Assembly (NCBI GenBank): GCA_004794785.1
Contig: SJOL01005577.1
Span: forward strand, 186,001-250,000
Length of the DNA stretch: 64,000 nucleotides
Direction: 5' to 3'
Origin: Opisthorchis felineus
Lineage: Eukaryota > Platyhelminthes > Trematoda > Opisthorchiida > Opisthorchiidae
The notes under the pieces are model-generated. The model saw only the letters and a program-made list of their open reading frames with translations, was not told the origin of the DNA and did no database searches. Shown here piece by piece: positions 51,401 to 55,320 of the stretch. The number at the start of each line of letters is the position of its first letter. Positions within the stretch are counted from its first letter, which is position 1. The position numbers and the translations under genes are program-made.

Positions 51401-52764
51401 GAAAGACGCACTGGATTGCATTTATGACGCTCGAGTACCGGCTGTTTGGACCAGGGTGAGTTTTTGTCCTAGTCACTAGGTCATATTTTCTGGAAAGGGT
51501 GTAAAGGGAATTTTGGGTATAATTTCAGAACATTTTGAAAAACAATCGATTGCTTTTCGAGCTTTTCTGAAACGGTAGATTTTTGATCGCTTCGAAGCGC
51601 TTTCCAACTGACTGAACTTTGAGAAGTTGTTTTGTTTCTTCATTAAAACGACTGACAATTTTCCATAGCCTTAATTAACTAGGGAAACATGCCGTGACGC
51701 AGCTGGTCGCAGAGAGTAAAGCAATCACTCAAGAACAAGCGCCTGAAAATTGGGAATAATTTACGGACCCAACCGTCATATGGTTTGTTTGTCTTTCAAT
51801 CTTTTAATGGGATGAAAGAAGAACCTCACACTCTGCTGCCCAGATGATATTACATCGCCCACGTAAAGCGCTTCTTTGGCCACTTTATACCAAGAGTAAG
51901 GGAGGCTCAAAACCGTGTTTTCCACCAAATAGCACCTAGTGATTTATACATTTCGGAAGGAACGCCCTTACTTACGTAGAGCAACGCAGTTGCACCTTCC
52001 TCATGTTAGGAGTTTTCGATATTTTCCATAATGTTTCGATGAAATTCCCAAGGCGGAAATGGAAGAACCATAAATGGTCCTGATAGTCAGCCGAATGCCG
52101 ATTCTTTTCCAAAGTGTTATGATGTCAGCTTGGTTGTTAACTCACCCTCTTTATCGTCCCCATTTCATACTCTCAAATTTTGCAGAGTTCGTGGGACTCA
52201 TCTACCCTTGGCTTCTGGTACACGGAACTGATCGAGCGCAATGCCCAGTTCAGTTCTTGGCTGGAGAATGGACGACCCGTTTGCTTCTGGATGACTGGGT
52301 TCTTCAATCCTCAGGGGTTCTTGACCGCCATGCGGCAAGAAGTGAGCAGAATGCACGAAGGTTGGTCGTTGGATAGTGTGGTTTTGGCCAGTAAGATGAC
52401 TCGAGCTAACGCGGAAGACCTGAAGGACCCGCCTTCCGAAGGTGGTGTTTACGTGTACGGTTTGTTCCTCGAAGGAGCAGCGTGGGATCGACGAACATCC
52501 CGACTGGTCGAACCAAAGCCAAAAATTCTATATGACATCATGTCAGTGATAAATATTTATGCGGTTCAAGAGGCTCAGGCCACAAAAAGACAAGGTGGTG
52601 GTGAAACAAAAGGAGACGCTCAGAGACAATGCTATTCATGTCCAATCTACCGAAAACCACGGCGAACTGACCTAACCTATGTGGCCAGTGTTGACCTGGG
52701 ATGCACGAAGACGGCAGATCATTGGATACTTCGCGGTGTGGCACTGCTTTGCGACATAAAGTAG
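2994..52764 (+). CDS. DNAH5: Axonemal outer-arm dynein heavy chain, DNAH5-type (3' 25 exons, 5'-partial)
   Basis: Motor subunit of the ciliary/flagellar outer dynein arm: an ATP-driven AAA+ ring that walks on the B-tubule of axonemal doublets. Coding joins: 2994-3434, 4232-4754, 7360-7746, 9205-9468, 13264-13539, 15983-16177, 17034-17330, 17996-18484, 19623-19805, 22415-22598, 22679-22956, 27420-27635, 28512-28838, 30435-30625, 32378-32447, 35939-36192, 36339-36492, 38268-39881, 41312-41467, 44033-44371, 44561-45109, 46625-46965, 47169-47955, 50784-51455, 52186-52764. All borders are GT..AG and all phases agree (9,765 nt, 3,254 residues plus stop). Visible: linker, P-loops GPAGTGKT (AAA1), GPSGAGKS (AAA2), GEPGTAKT (AAA3), GVGGSGKR (AAA4), stalk, AAA5, AAA6, C-terminus. 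DNAH5 is preferred over DNAH8 because residues such as [11 protein letters not shown] and [10 protein letters not shown] follow remembered DNAH5 spelling. Human DNAH5 is about 4,620 residues, so about 1,400 N-terminal residues lie upstream. Confidence 0.97.
3435..4231 (+). other. Dynein intron 1 (797 bp)
   Basis: Donor GTAAGC, acceptor TTTTAG at 4226-4231. Nothing else recognisable in it. Confidence 0.85.
4232..4754 (+). CDS. DNAH5: DNAH5 exon 2: linker
   Basis: Visible residues 148-321. The first base completes Arg147. Contains the linker hallmarks [22 protein letters not shown] and [20 protein letters not shown], the most conserved stretch of the linker that swings across the AAA ring during the power stroke. 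Donor GTAAGT at 4755, phase 0. Confidence 0.97.
6957..6996. repeat. AT-rich simple repeat
   Basis: Imperfect reiteration of AATAAAGTA/ATAATA-type units in an otherwise mixed intron. Low-complexity sequence with no gene content. Confidence 0.6.
7072..7268 (+). repeat. Hammerhead-bearing dispersed repeat, copy 1 (intron 2)
   Basis: Left arm reads AATACACTCATCTGCAAAC..AATTTGGTTTTC, shared with copies at about 29818, 56583 and 57338. The centre contains the hammerhead core. The right arm (GTTGTCGATGAATTTTCAGC followed by AACC and a GTAGTGCATTACG-type end) is shared with copies at about 37690, 55266 and 57575. The right arm can fold into a hairpin (GTTG..CAAC). No pol III A/B boxes are obvious. 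The family resembles in kind the non-autonomous ribozyme repeats and Penelope-like element termini of flukes; membership is inference. Confidence 0.8.
7170..7210 (+). ncRNA. Type I hammerhead ribozyme (best-preserved copy)
   Basis: Order of elements is as in a type I hammerhead: stem I 5' strand CCTAC (7170-7174), core CTGATGA (7175-7181), stem II GCC..GGC with an 8-nt loop (7182-7195), core GAA plus A15.1 (7196-7199), CCGG, U16.1 at 7204, C17 at 7205, then stem I 3' strand GTGGG (7206-7210). Stem I pairs at five positions including one G-U. Predicted cleavage is after 7205. Stem III is ACCGGT, a palindrome with no room for a normal loop, so folding in cis would be minimal and pairing in a dimer is possible. 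It lies in a dynein intron in sense orientation. Confidence 0.85.
7360..7746 (+). CDS. DNAH5: DNAH5 exon 3: end of linker
   Basis: Visible residues 322-450, phase 0 at both ends. Ends in the invariant [19 protein letters not shown] block that precedes AAA1. The first codon of the exon happens to be ATG, but the alignment with exon 2 shows it is internal, not a start. Donor GTAAGT at 7747. Confidence 0.96.
7747..9204 (+). other. Dynein intron 3 (1,458 bp)
   Basis: Donor GTAAGT, acceptor TTCAG at 9200-9204. A GTTTG triplication lies at about 8388-8402. Short overlapping frames on both strands at 8637-8999 resemble no family I know. Confidence 0.8.
9205..9468 (+). CDS. DNAH5: DNAH5 exon 4: AAA1 entry and Walker A
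   Basis: Visible residues 451-538. Contains [18 protein letters not shown] and ends exactly at the AAA1 P-loop [12 protein letters not shown] (residues 527-538). This is the main ATP hydrolysis site of dynein, and all catalytic residues are intact. Donor GTAAAT at 9469. Confidence 0.97.
9469..13263 (+). other. Dynein intron 4 (3,795 bp)
   Basis: Separates the AAA1 Walker A from the rest of AAA1. Acceptor AACAG at 13259-13263. It contains no recognisable exon. Overlapping minus-strand frames at about 10924-11202 include a hydrophobic stretch but match no known family, so they are left uncalled. Confidence 0.75.
13264..13539 (+). CDS. DNAH5: DNAH5 exon 5: AAA1 Walker B
   Basis: Visible residues 539-630, phase 0 at both ends. 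Starts [20 protein letters not shown] and carries the Walker B motif CFDEFNRIE (about residues 577-585) with the catalytic Asp-Glu intact. Donor GTATGC at 13540. Confidence 0.97.
13540..15982 (+). other. Dynein intron 5 (2,443 bp)
   Basis: Acceptor TACAG at 15978-15982. It contains one copy of a small dispersed repeat (about 15190-15290). No exon is missing here: exon 5 joins exon 6 without loss of conserved residues. Confidence 0.8.
15190..15290 (+). repeat. Dispersed repeat family C, copy 1
   Basis: The CCAAG.TCGGCAAAC..ACCAACAAC..CTACC.ATATT..CAACA pattern recurs at about 40620-40720 in intron 18. Origin unknown. Boundaries are set only by the visible similarity. Confidence 0.45.
15983..16177 (+). 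CDS. DNAH5: DNAH5 exon 6: AAA1 sensor region
   Basis: Visible residues 631-695. Begins [15 protein letters not shown], the conserved AAA1 block that follows Walker B, then [16 protein letters not shown] and [16 protein letters not shown]. The exon starts upstream of the first possible initiator codon, which makes it easy to truncate in automated ORF calls. Donor GTGAGT at 16178. Confidence 0.96.
16178..17033 (+). other. Dynein intron 6 (856 bp)
   Basis: Acceptor TTCCAG at 17028-17033. I see nothing else in it. Confidence 0.85.
17034..17330 (+). CDS. DNAH5: DNAH5 exon 7: AAA1-AAA2 junction
   Basis: Visible residues 696-794. [18 protein letters not shown] and [20 protein letters not shown] are the conserved C-terminal helices of AAA1. 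[13 protein letters not shown] leads into AAA2. Donor GTAAAA at 17331. Confidence 0.96.
17331..17995 (+). other. Dynein intron 7 (665 bp)
   Basis: Acceptor ACCAG at 17991-17995. Nothing else recognisable. Confidence 0.85.
17996..18484 (+). CDS. DNAH5: DNAH5 exon 8: AAA2 core
   Basis: Visible residues 795-957. P-loop GPSGAGKS (about 809-816), [18 protein letters not shown], Walker B-region [20 protein letters not shown], and SRNGMVF in the sensor region. The Asn in SRNGMVF is what I remember for DNAH5; DNAH8 has Met. Donor GTGAGT at 18485, exon end AGT, phase 0. Confidence 0.97.
18485..19622 (+). other. Dynein intron 8 (1,138 bp)
   Basis: Acceptor TTCTAG at 19617-19622. A good acceptor-like site (pyrimidine tract then CAACAG followed by GTACCT) lies about 120 bp into the intron near 18607. 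It leads into no conserved dynein sequence. Confidence 0.75.
19623..19805 (+). CDS. DNAH5: DNAH5 exon 9: end of AAA2
   Basis: Visible residues 958-1018. Starts [15 protein letters not shown], aligned with the AWLKKR/GFLKKR block of DNAH8/DNAH5, and ends [11 protein letters not shown]. Less conserved than its neighbours, as in other dyneins. Donor GTACAT at 19806. Confidence 0.92.
20962..21285 (+). repeat. Hammerhead-bearing dispersed repeat, copy 2 (intron 9)
   Basis: Longest copy. The left part (TTTATGATATTCTCCAACTG then AATGTG) matches the copies at 29880 and 57395. A middle block (AGCTGGGATTCACTTGAGTC) is shared with copy 3 at 37535. TTCAAGTAGAAAGTAAGGTT is shared with copy 4. The right end GAGTAATGTG corresponds to the GTAGTG-type end of the others. 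The ribozyme core is mutated. Confidence 0.75.
21191..21230 (+). ncRNA. Decayed hammerhead ribozyme
   Basis: CCTAC (21191-21195) is followed by TAGATGA in place of CTGATGA, so core positions C3 and U4 are changed. Stem II GTTT..AGAC, GAAA (21217-21220) and the palindromic ACCGGT with C17 at 21226 are kept. Loss of C3 and U4 should abolish cleavage. Confidence 0.65.
21693..21707. repeat. (TG)n microsatellite
   Basis: Short uninterrupted GT dinucleotide run in intron 9. Confidence 0.7.
22415..22598 (+). CDS. DNAH5: DNAH5 exon 10: AAA2-AAA3 spacer
   Basis: Visible residues 1019-1079 plus one base of codon 1080 (Gly). Contains [23 protein letters not shown], matching the LFVF.L(M/L)WS.GA.LELD block of DNAH5/8. 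The donor is weak (GAAG then GTGATA at 22599). It is chosen because it restores phase and yields DTEG-KW, which fits the family. Confidence 0.93.
22679..22956 (+). CDS. DNAH5: DNAH5 exon 11: AAA3 Walker A
   Basis: Two bases complete Gly1080, then visible residues 1081-1172: [31 protein letters not shown], and P-loop [10 protein letters not shown] (1133-1142; Lys and Thr intact). AAA3 is the regulatory nucleotide site. The preceding intron is only 80 bp (22599-22678), the shortest here. The exon itself opens with GTAAGT, a full donor consensus directly after the acceptor CAG. Donor GTCCGT at 22957. Confidence 0.96.
24988..25150 (+). repeat. Dispersed repeat family B, copy 2
   Basis: GGTGCTAGAGGTGA followed by T/G-rich sequence and TGGTGCGGGCCACCAGGCAT, matching the copies at about 1211 and 25393 (GGTGCTAGAGGTGA, GGCGCGGGCCATCAGGT). 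It lies about 230 bp upstream of copy 3 in the same orientation. Confidence 0.6.
25380..26023 (+). repeat. Dispersed repeat family B, copy 3, with a 186-codon open frame
   Basis: Similar to about 1187-1640 over roughly 370 bp: GGTGCTAGAGGTGA, CACTGTGAGGC, CCCTCGAG, CTCATTGTGCGCG, GCCGTATT.CGATGTGACA. An open frame at 25463-26023 (starting [10 protein letters not shown]) is the longest one in this window outside the dynein exons. I do not recognise its product. The first copy carries stops in the corresponding region, so I treat the frame as part of a transposon-like repeat rather than a host gene. The repeat proper is clear only to about 25760. Confidence 0.55.
27420..27635 (+). CDS. DNAH5: DNAH5 exon 12: AAA3 Walker B
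   Basis: Visible residues 1173-1244. [20 protein letters not shown], then Walker [20 protein letters not shown] with both acidic residues intact, then [20 protein letters not shown]. Donor GTAAGC at 27636, phase 0. Confidence 0.97.
27636..28511 (+). other. Dynein intron 12 (876 bp)
   Basis: Contains a run of ten C at 27816-27825. Acceptor TTCAAG at 28506-28511. Confidence 0.8.
27816..27825. repeat. Homopolymer C10
   Basis: Ten consecutive C in intron 12. Confidence 0.9.
28512..28838 (+). CDS. DNAH5: DNAH5 exon 13: AAA3 C-terminal half
   Basis: Visible residues 1245-1353. [41 protein letters not shown] and [20 protein letters not shown]. The GHYC..RGFS run is DNAH5-like (DNAH8 reads GYFDPCRSF). 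The acceptor is AAG rather than CAG; it is preferred over a downstream CAG because it keeps the conserved FLAA. Donor GTAAGT at 28839. Confidence 0.96.
28839..30434 (+). other. Dynein intron 13 (1,596 bp)
   Basis: Contains a left-half copy of the hammerhead repeat family (29818-29930). Acceptor ACTAAG at 30429-30434. Otherwise nothing recognisable. Confidence 0.8.
29818..29930 (+). repeat. Hammerhead-family repeat, left half only
   Basis: AAATACACTCATTTGCC, AATTTGGTTTTCACGGGAGA, CTCGAGTGAATCTCTCGTTTATG and CTGAATGTGCTGCACA match copies at 56583 and 57338. The similarity stops before the ribozyme core, so this copy has no CTGATGA/GAAA. Confidence 0.7.
30435..30625 (+). CDS. DNAH5: DNAH5 exon 14: AAA3-AAA4 linker
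   Basis: Visible residues 1354-1416 plus two bases of Arg1417. [24 protein letters not shown] matches the DNAH5 block in length and pattern, with no gap at the exon 13 join, and YFVDFMR closes it. No usable ATG near the start, so simple ORF calls miss it. Donor GTAAGC at 30626. Confidence 0.94.
30626..32377 (+). other. Dynein intron 14 (1,752 bp)
   Basis: Acceptor CTTTTAG at 32371-32377. A 115-codon frame at 31344-31691 has no recognisable homology and no need in the dynein alignment, so it is not called as a gene. Confidence 0.75.
32378..32447 (+). CDS. DNAH5: DNAH5 exon 15: 70-bp micro-exon
   Basis: Completes Arg1417, then visible residues 1418-1440: [23 protein letters not shown], matching the DNAH5/8 acidic spacer (DAPE..GE..E....PKIYEP). 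Donor GTAAGT at 32448. Too short for ORF callers; supported by phase and by the continuous alignment with both neighbours. Confidence 0.93.
33689..33700. repeat. Homopolymer G12
   Basis: Twelve consecutive G in intron 15. A potential slippage site. Confidence 0.9.
34870..35390 (+). mobile_element. Non-LTR retrotransposon (LINE) fragment, C-terminal end
   Basis: Plus-strand translation with interruptions reads [18 protein letters not shown], then [37 protein letters not shown] and LPHRALF, then [10 protein letters not shown]. This is the post-RT C-terminal signature of flatworm LINEs of the RTE/CR1-like sort. Several in-frame stops are visible. It appears related to the minus-strand element at 58-60.7 kb, which carries CEHQISNAEVRR at the equivalent place. 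Defective fragment. Confidence 0.75.
35939..36192 (+). CDS. DNAH5: DNAH5 exon 16: AAA4 Walker A
   Basis: Visible residues 1441-1524 plus two bases of Arg1525. [31 protein letters not shown] and P-loop GVGGSGKRS (1497-1505). The residue after the P-loop Lys is Arg (AGG at 36128-36130), where DNAH5/8 as I remember them have Gln. Donor GTAAGC at 36193. Confidence 0.96.
36339..36492 (+). CDS. DNAH5: DNAH5 exon 17: AAA4 Walker B
   Basis: Completes Arg1525, then residues 1526-1576. [19 protein letters not shown] and Walker B-region [20 protein letters not shown] with the acidic pair. The preceding intron is only 146 bp (36193-36338). No initiator codon near the start, so ORF callers miss it. Donor GTAAGT at 36493. 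Confidence 0.95.
36985..37165 (+). mobile_element. tRNA-derived SINE, family 1, copy 1
   Basis: Pol III box A-like TGGCCGAGCG (37001-37010) and box B-like GGTCCGAGAC (37044-37053) at tRNA-like spacing, followed by a body (GAGATGCGCGCTGCTGATG..CTTC..GGCCTT.CAGCA) that recurs at 48690-48850. No intact tRNA cloverleaf. Boundaries approximate. Confidence 0.65.
37523..37745 (+). repeat. Hammerhead-bearing dispersed repeat, copy 3 (intron 17)
   Basis: AGCTGGGATTCATTTCAGTC matches copy 2. The ribozyme core is present and is followed by the downstream hairpin-forming arm GTTGTTGAAAAGTTTTCAGC..AAC and a GTAGTATGATGCG end. Confidence 0.75.
37649..37689 (+). ncRNA. Type I hammerhead ribozyme with A at the cleavage position
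   Basis: CCTTC (37649-37653), CTGATGA (37654-37660), stem II GCC..GGC with an 8-nt loop (37661-37674), GAAA (37675-37678), CCGG, U16.1 at 37683, A17 at 37684, GTGGG (37685-37689). All core positions are intact. H17 is A instead of C, which hammerheads tolerate (any base but G), usually with lower efficiency. Stem I has a T-T mismatch at its second pair. Sense orientation in intron 17. Confidence 0.78.
38268..39881 (+). CDS. DNAH5: DNAH5 exon 18: AAA4 end, stalk, microtubule-binding domain, AAA5 start
   Basis: Largest exon (538 codons, visible residues 1577-2114). [29 protein letters not shown] and [13 protein letters not shown] close AAA4. [19 protein letters not shown] opens coiled coil CC1 (about 38745-39050). 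The tip domain runs from NTIKPGD through [19 protein letters not shown] and [17 protein letters not shown] (about 39057-39410). CC2 follows (about 39440-39660), then [10 protein letters not shown] and [14 protein letters not shown] of AAA5. The stalk length looks normal, with no frameshift. Donor GTAAGT at 39882. Confidence 0.98.
39882..41311 (+). other. Dynein intron 18 (1,430 bp)
   Basis: Contains the second copy of dispersed repeat family C (about 40620-40720). Acceptor ATTGTAG at 41305-41311. The 103-codon frame at 40300-40611 is not recognisable. Confidence 0.75.
40620..40720 (+). repeat. Dispersed repeat family C, copy 2
   Basis: GCCAAGGTCGGCAAACGGAT, ACAACTACCTGATCAACAG and CTACCAATATTTCAACACA parallel the intron 5 copy at about 15190-15290 in the same orientation. 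Unknown family. Confidence 0.45.
41312..41467 (+). CDS. DNAH5: DNAH5 exon 19: AAA5 nucleotide-pocket region
   Basis: Visible residues 2115-2166, phase 0 at both ends, no internal initiator near the start. [40 protein letters not shown]: the conserved DNAH5/8 AAA5 block. The exon opens with GTGAGTG, a donor-like hexamer right after the acceptor TAG. Donor GTAAGC at 41468. Skipping would remove 52 residues in frame. Confidence 0.96.
41468..44032 (+). other. Dynein intron 19 (2,565 bp)
   Basis: Acceptor GCTAG at 44028-44032. No repeat or coding sequence that I can recognise; short frames only. Confidence 0.75.
44033..44371 (+). CDS. DNAH5: DNAH5 exon 20: AAA5
   Basis: Visible residues 2167-2279. 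[57 protein letters not shown] and [17 protein letters not shown]: the AAA5 Walker B/sensor blocks shared by outer-arm chains. Donor GTGAGA at 44372. The following intron is 189 bp (44372-44560). Confidence 0.97.
44561..45109 (+). CDS. DNAH5: DNAH5 exon 21: AAA5-AAA6
   Basis: Visible residues 2280-2462. [18 protein letters not shown] (helical strut/buttress region after the stalk), [40 protein letters not shown] and [10 protein letters not shown]. Acceptor TCCCAG at 44555-44560, donor GTACGG at 45110. Confidence 0.96.
45110..46624 (+). other. Dynein intron 21 (1,515 bp)
   Basis: Acceptor ATTAAAG at 46618-46624 after a pyrimidine-rich stretch. A 9-bp direct duplication (TAGCTCACG twice) lies at 45822-45839. 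No other recognisable content. Confidence 0.75.
46625..46965 (+). CDS. DNAH5: DNAH5 exon 22: AAA6 N-terminal part
   Basis: Visible residues 2463-2575 plus two bases of Gln2576. [42 protein letters not shown] and [20 protein letters not shown]. The acceptor is AAAG, weaker than the others, but gives [11 protein letters not shown], which matches the family exactly. Donor GTGAGT at 46966. Next intron 203 bp (46966-47168). Confidence 0.95.
47169..47955 (+). CDS. DNAH5: DNAH5 exon 23: AAA6 with glycine-rich insert
   Basis: Completes Gln2576, then visible residues 2577-2838. [50 protein letters not shown], then a 57-residue stretch (residues 2663-2719, 47428-47598) with 28 Gly, many Ala/Val, three Glu and no Lys, Arg or aromatic residue. 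Normal sequence resumes with [19 protein letters not shown], then [31 protein letters not shown] and [14 protein letters not shown]. Human DNAH5 has only about ten residues where the insert lies. The insert is in frame and is not a plausible intron. Donor GTAAGT at 47956, with a weaker in-phase GT 6 bp upstream. Confidence 0.97.
47428..47598 (+). other. Glycine-rich insert coding segment in AAA6
   Basis: 171 bp of G-rich coding strand (GGTGGT, GGAGG, GGTGGTGGGGGC units) giving the Gly/Ala low-complexity loop described in exon 23. It consists of degenerate GGN codons rather than one perfect tandem unit, so it looks like an old expanded tract. The G-rich strand could form quadruplexes in DNA or mRNA (inference). 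Confidence 0.9.
48690..48850 (+). mobile_element. tRNA-derived SINE, family 1, copy 2
   Basis: Matches the 36985-37165 element from TGTTCAA..ACCA..CCGGA.GGTCGCGGGT through AAGATGCGCGCTACTGATG and ..CTTCTCAGCCTTTCAGCA. The box A half is missing or diverged and box B is degraded (GGTTGGAGCC), so this is an older or 5'-damaged copy. Confidence 0.6.
50326..50480. repeat. Degenerate (CTTA/CCTA)n tetranucleotide microsatellite
   Basis: Imperfect four-base units (CTTACTTA, CCTACCTACCTACG, TTACTTTACTTT) over roughly 150 bp on a pyrimidine-rich strand. A tetranucleotide repeat without spacers, not a CRISPR or coding sequence. Confidence 0.75.
50784..51455 (+). CDS. DNAH5: DNAH5 exon 24: C-terminal domain, first part
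   Basis: Visible residues 2839-3062. [44 protein letters not shown], then an acidic/glycine loop (EEGGGGGKP) before [10 protein letters not shown], somewhat longer than the SGGG loop of human DNAH5. [27 protein letters not shown] and [17 protein letters not shown] follow. Donor GTGAGT at 51456. Confidence 0.97.
51456..52185 (+). other. Dynein intron 24 (730 bp)
   Basis: Donor GTGAGT, acceptor TTGCAG at 52180-52185. Nothing else recognisable. Confidence 0.85.
52186..52764 (+). CDS. DNAH5: DNAH5 exon 25: C-terminal end and stop codon
   Basis: Visible residues 3063-3254 and stop TAG at 52762-52764. [77 protein letters not shown] and the terminal [14 protein letters not shown], the normal C-terminus of DNAH5/8. 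A hydrophilic loop rich in Gly, Lys and Gln (about [18 protein letters not shown]) is about ten residues longer than in human DNAH5. Confidence 0.98.
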   Translation, partial: SSWDSSTLGFWYTELIERNAQFSSWLENGRPVCFWMTGFFNPQGFLTAMRQEVSRMHEGWSLDSVVLASKMTRANAEDLKDPPSEGGVYVYGLFLEGAAWDRRTSRLVEPKPKILYDIMSVINIYAVQEAQATKRQGGGETKGDAQRQCYSCPIYRKPRRTDLTYVASVDLGCTKTADHWILRGVALLCDIK

Positions 52765-54600
52765 AACGGAGGTCATCAGCCATATGTACAGACCCTGGTT
52801 TAGTTCTCATTGCCCAATTCTACGCCAAACGGATCGATAAGCGGTGGGTGATTAAATGAAGCCTTGCCGTCGGGAAAACTGCTCTCCTGCTGAATCGTTT
52901 CAACAATACCACGTGCCATTTGTTTATTGCCTCTGATATGGTCAGGCCCTAGCATGAAAGATACATCCGGTATACTGGTCCTTCTTTTCTCTTTGTTTCA
53001 GTGTAACTGCTGGAGACGGAACAGTGTGATTCAAAAGAAAACTACACACCTTCCCGTTACACATTCCTAGATGCAGTACGAAGCTGTTTGAAGCTGCTTG
53101 ACATAAACGGCAGACCTGACGCGCAATTCAATCAGCGTTATGCCCGGTGTAGCACAGAATTGAGGGTTCATTCACAACCGCTTCGATCGTTCTGTTTTTA
53201 TGATAAGGAGACAGTGACCAGGCACCTGAATAAAATATTTACTCATCTTCAAATAGCGATTCTGGAAGGATTATCTATTGATCTGCGCTACATCTGGGGT
53301 CGACTCACCAAACAAATCCTTAAAACTTTACAACAACAAAACTAAGGCTTGATGCAAATTTCATCTCCACCTTCCCTGCCACCGATAAGTTATTCAAACG
53401 GATCGGAAGTGGACATATGCATGTGTGGTCCCATTAATCTAACCTCGTTTTTCATTAGGTCTGCAACACTTTAGTTTTCATGTCAGAGGTCGAATAACCT
53501 TTAGGACACCACTCTGAGACCGAGTCATCTCCAGGTTTCTATTGAGGGGAGGTTGCCTTAAGAATTTTGTTGAAATACCTTATTTAAAATGCTCGGGTGT
53601 TTTTACATGGAAAGGGTTCATAAAGATCCGAGAAACCCGATCCTGTCACAGGTATTGCGGTCATAACTGACTGCGTACTTGGGCAGCAACGCTTCGTAGT
53701 CGCAACTTCAGGTATCGCACATCGTTGGAATCAGCAGCGAAAATCAAATGATGTGGAAACAGTAGGTTGATAGGCCTGGAAATGCGTAAATTTTTCTGCA
53801 CATTTAATTATGAATTGACATTGTGCTCTTCACTTTTGCCAAAGGTTGACTCCTAGGCGATGCAGTAAATCCATAAAACCACGTTTGAACCTCAACTTGC
53901 TCGCCAACCTGGTACAAATCTCTTAATTCAGTCAAGTTCCGCACCTTTTCCCGCATCGTATACATTTACAAGGACTTATGGTGAACTACTTTGGGCAGAC
54001 TTTGCCTAAAAGAAGGGTGAGAAAGAAAGTATATAGGAATTTAACAGGTGTTCATGATATATACTACCAGTGAGGACTTTACTGTGACAGTCATTGGGTT
54101 TGCAAACGAGACGCTATTCACATAGCATCTTCTGAAATCCCAAGTAAACCCCATTACCATCAAAAATTCTCTTCCGGCAGAGGAAATCTCCAGAATCCCC
54201 TTACAACATGCCAAGGTCCTCATAGGAGTGAAATCTGCTCTACCGGTTGTTTATTCAGTGTGTCCATAAAATCTACACCGTGAGTGTGCTTTGTTACAAA
54301 AAAGGTTTTACTTGGGGATCAGGGTTATAAGATTTGGGAAATATGGAAAGTACTAAAGCTTCTTTGTTGCATACGAGTAGCTGGTCAGTCTTTTCAGTAT
54401 ATTAAAAGTTTCTGTCCTGTGGGTTGATATGACTTCGAACGCATCTCCTGGTAGAGAGAGTGTGGCCCAGATACATGGGAACCAGGAACGAACAGCTTCA
54501 CCCTTGGCGACATAATGATGCGAAGTGTAGAAACAGTCAGACACAGCGGTGACTCGTGGTCGAGCGATTAGCTCTCTTCAACCAAACCGACCGTTTCCTT
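52765..54600 (+). other. Dynein 3' flank
   Basis: Presumed 3' UTR up to about 53.25 kb, then sequence without recognisable genes or repeats. A strong acceptor-like site (long pyrimidine tract then TTTCAG) ends at 53001. It lies after the stop and leads into nothing conserved. Confidence 0.6.
53229..53234 (+). promoter_or_regulatory. Candidate polyadenylation signal AATAAA
   Basis: First canonical hexamer I see downstream of the dynein stop, 465 bp after it. Plausible 3' UTR end for the gene, unproven without transcript data. Confidence 0.45.
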
Positions 54601-54609
54601 TGGTCCTTT

Positions 54610-54830
54610 GGAGGCAAGATGGCTCAGTGGTTAGAGCGCGAATTTACTGACCGGAAGGTCCGTGGTTCGAACCCGACCTCTGCCTCCCGACTTCTCCTGT
54701 CTAGGCTTGGGCAACCTGGCAATATCCCAGCCCTCGTGCTTCCTTCGGGTGGCATGGCAGCTAGGCACCGAAAGGGTTCCTCTGGTCCGACGACATGGGA
54801 TCGCATAATGATAAAGAACAGGTGAACGTG
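54610..54830 (+). mobile_element. tRNA-derived SINE, family 2
   Basis: tRNA-like head: GGAGGCA (54610-54616) is the exact complement of TGCCTCC (54681-54687), as in a 7-bp acceptor stem. Box A TGGCTCAGTGG and box B GGTTCGAACCC are perfect. Spacing after the acceptor and the T-stem pairing are wrong for a functional tRNA, and the head continues into a non-tRNA body (about 54690-54830). Probably a relatively young SINE copy because both promoter boxes are intact. Confidence 0.7.
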
Positions 54831-55205
54831 ATCCCAGCCCAAAATGCGACAGGTCAACAATACTCCAACGAGGAGGGAAACTTGGACGACCACGAAACCC
54901 GATCGATAGACGAACACTGGGCTACGTTCTCCAATGCCTTGCAGTTTCACTGCATTCGGCTTAAATGTCTTTCTCACACTTATTTGTTGCAGACGCAAAA
55001 GTCTGAACTTATTGGACACGCCTGTTCTCATATTTCCTTTAAAGGATGGATATTGTCCACGGCTTCTTTCTCTTTGTTCTGCCTTATGGATTTCACAGAA
55101 GACCCCGGTTTTCTCGAAACTCCTAGCAAAAAGACTGATCGGGAAAGTTCTCACCAAAATACTTGAATAGAGAAATTTTGTTGCAACACATCTGCTATCT
55201 GGCAA

Positions 55206-55320
55206 AATACATTTATTTGCGAATTTAGTGTGTTAACAGTAGAATCCGTCGTCACGATATTCTTCGTGGGTTGTCGAAAAGTATTCAGCAAACTGGTGAG
55301 TTGTGTGCTGCGTCAACCAT
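55206..55320 (+). repeat. Hammerhead-family repeat with internal deletion ending at the cleavage site
   Basis: The left arm (AATACATTTATTTGCGAATT ... ATATTCTTC, ending 55265) passes directly into GTGGGTTGTCGAAAAGTATT (55266 on), the sequence that in other copies begins immediately after the predicted ribozyme cleavage nucleotide. The ribozyme core is absent. Two bases (TC) are common to both sides of the junction. Confidence 0.65.

Noticed and set aside
52975..53001. Strong acceptor-like site after the stop codon
   Set aside because: It leads into no conserved sequence and the dynein ends normally at 52764. At most a 3' UTR splice event, unsupported.
54610..54690. Functional tRNA gene
   Set aside because: Acceptor-like ends pair and boxes A/B are good, but there are extra bases before the D-stem, mismatches in the T-stem, and extra bases before the 3' acceptor strand. 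SINE head preferred.
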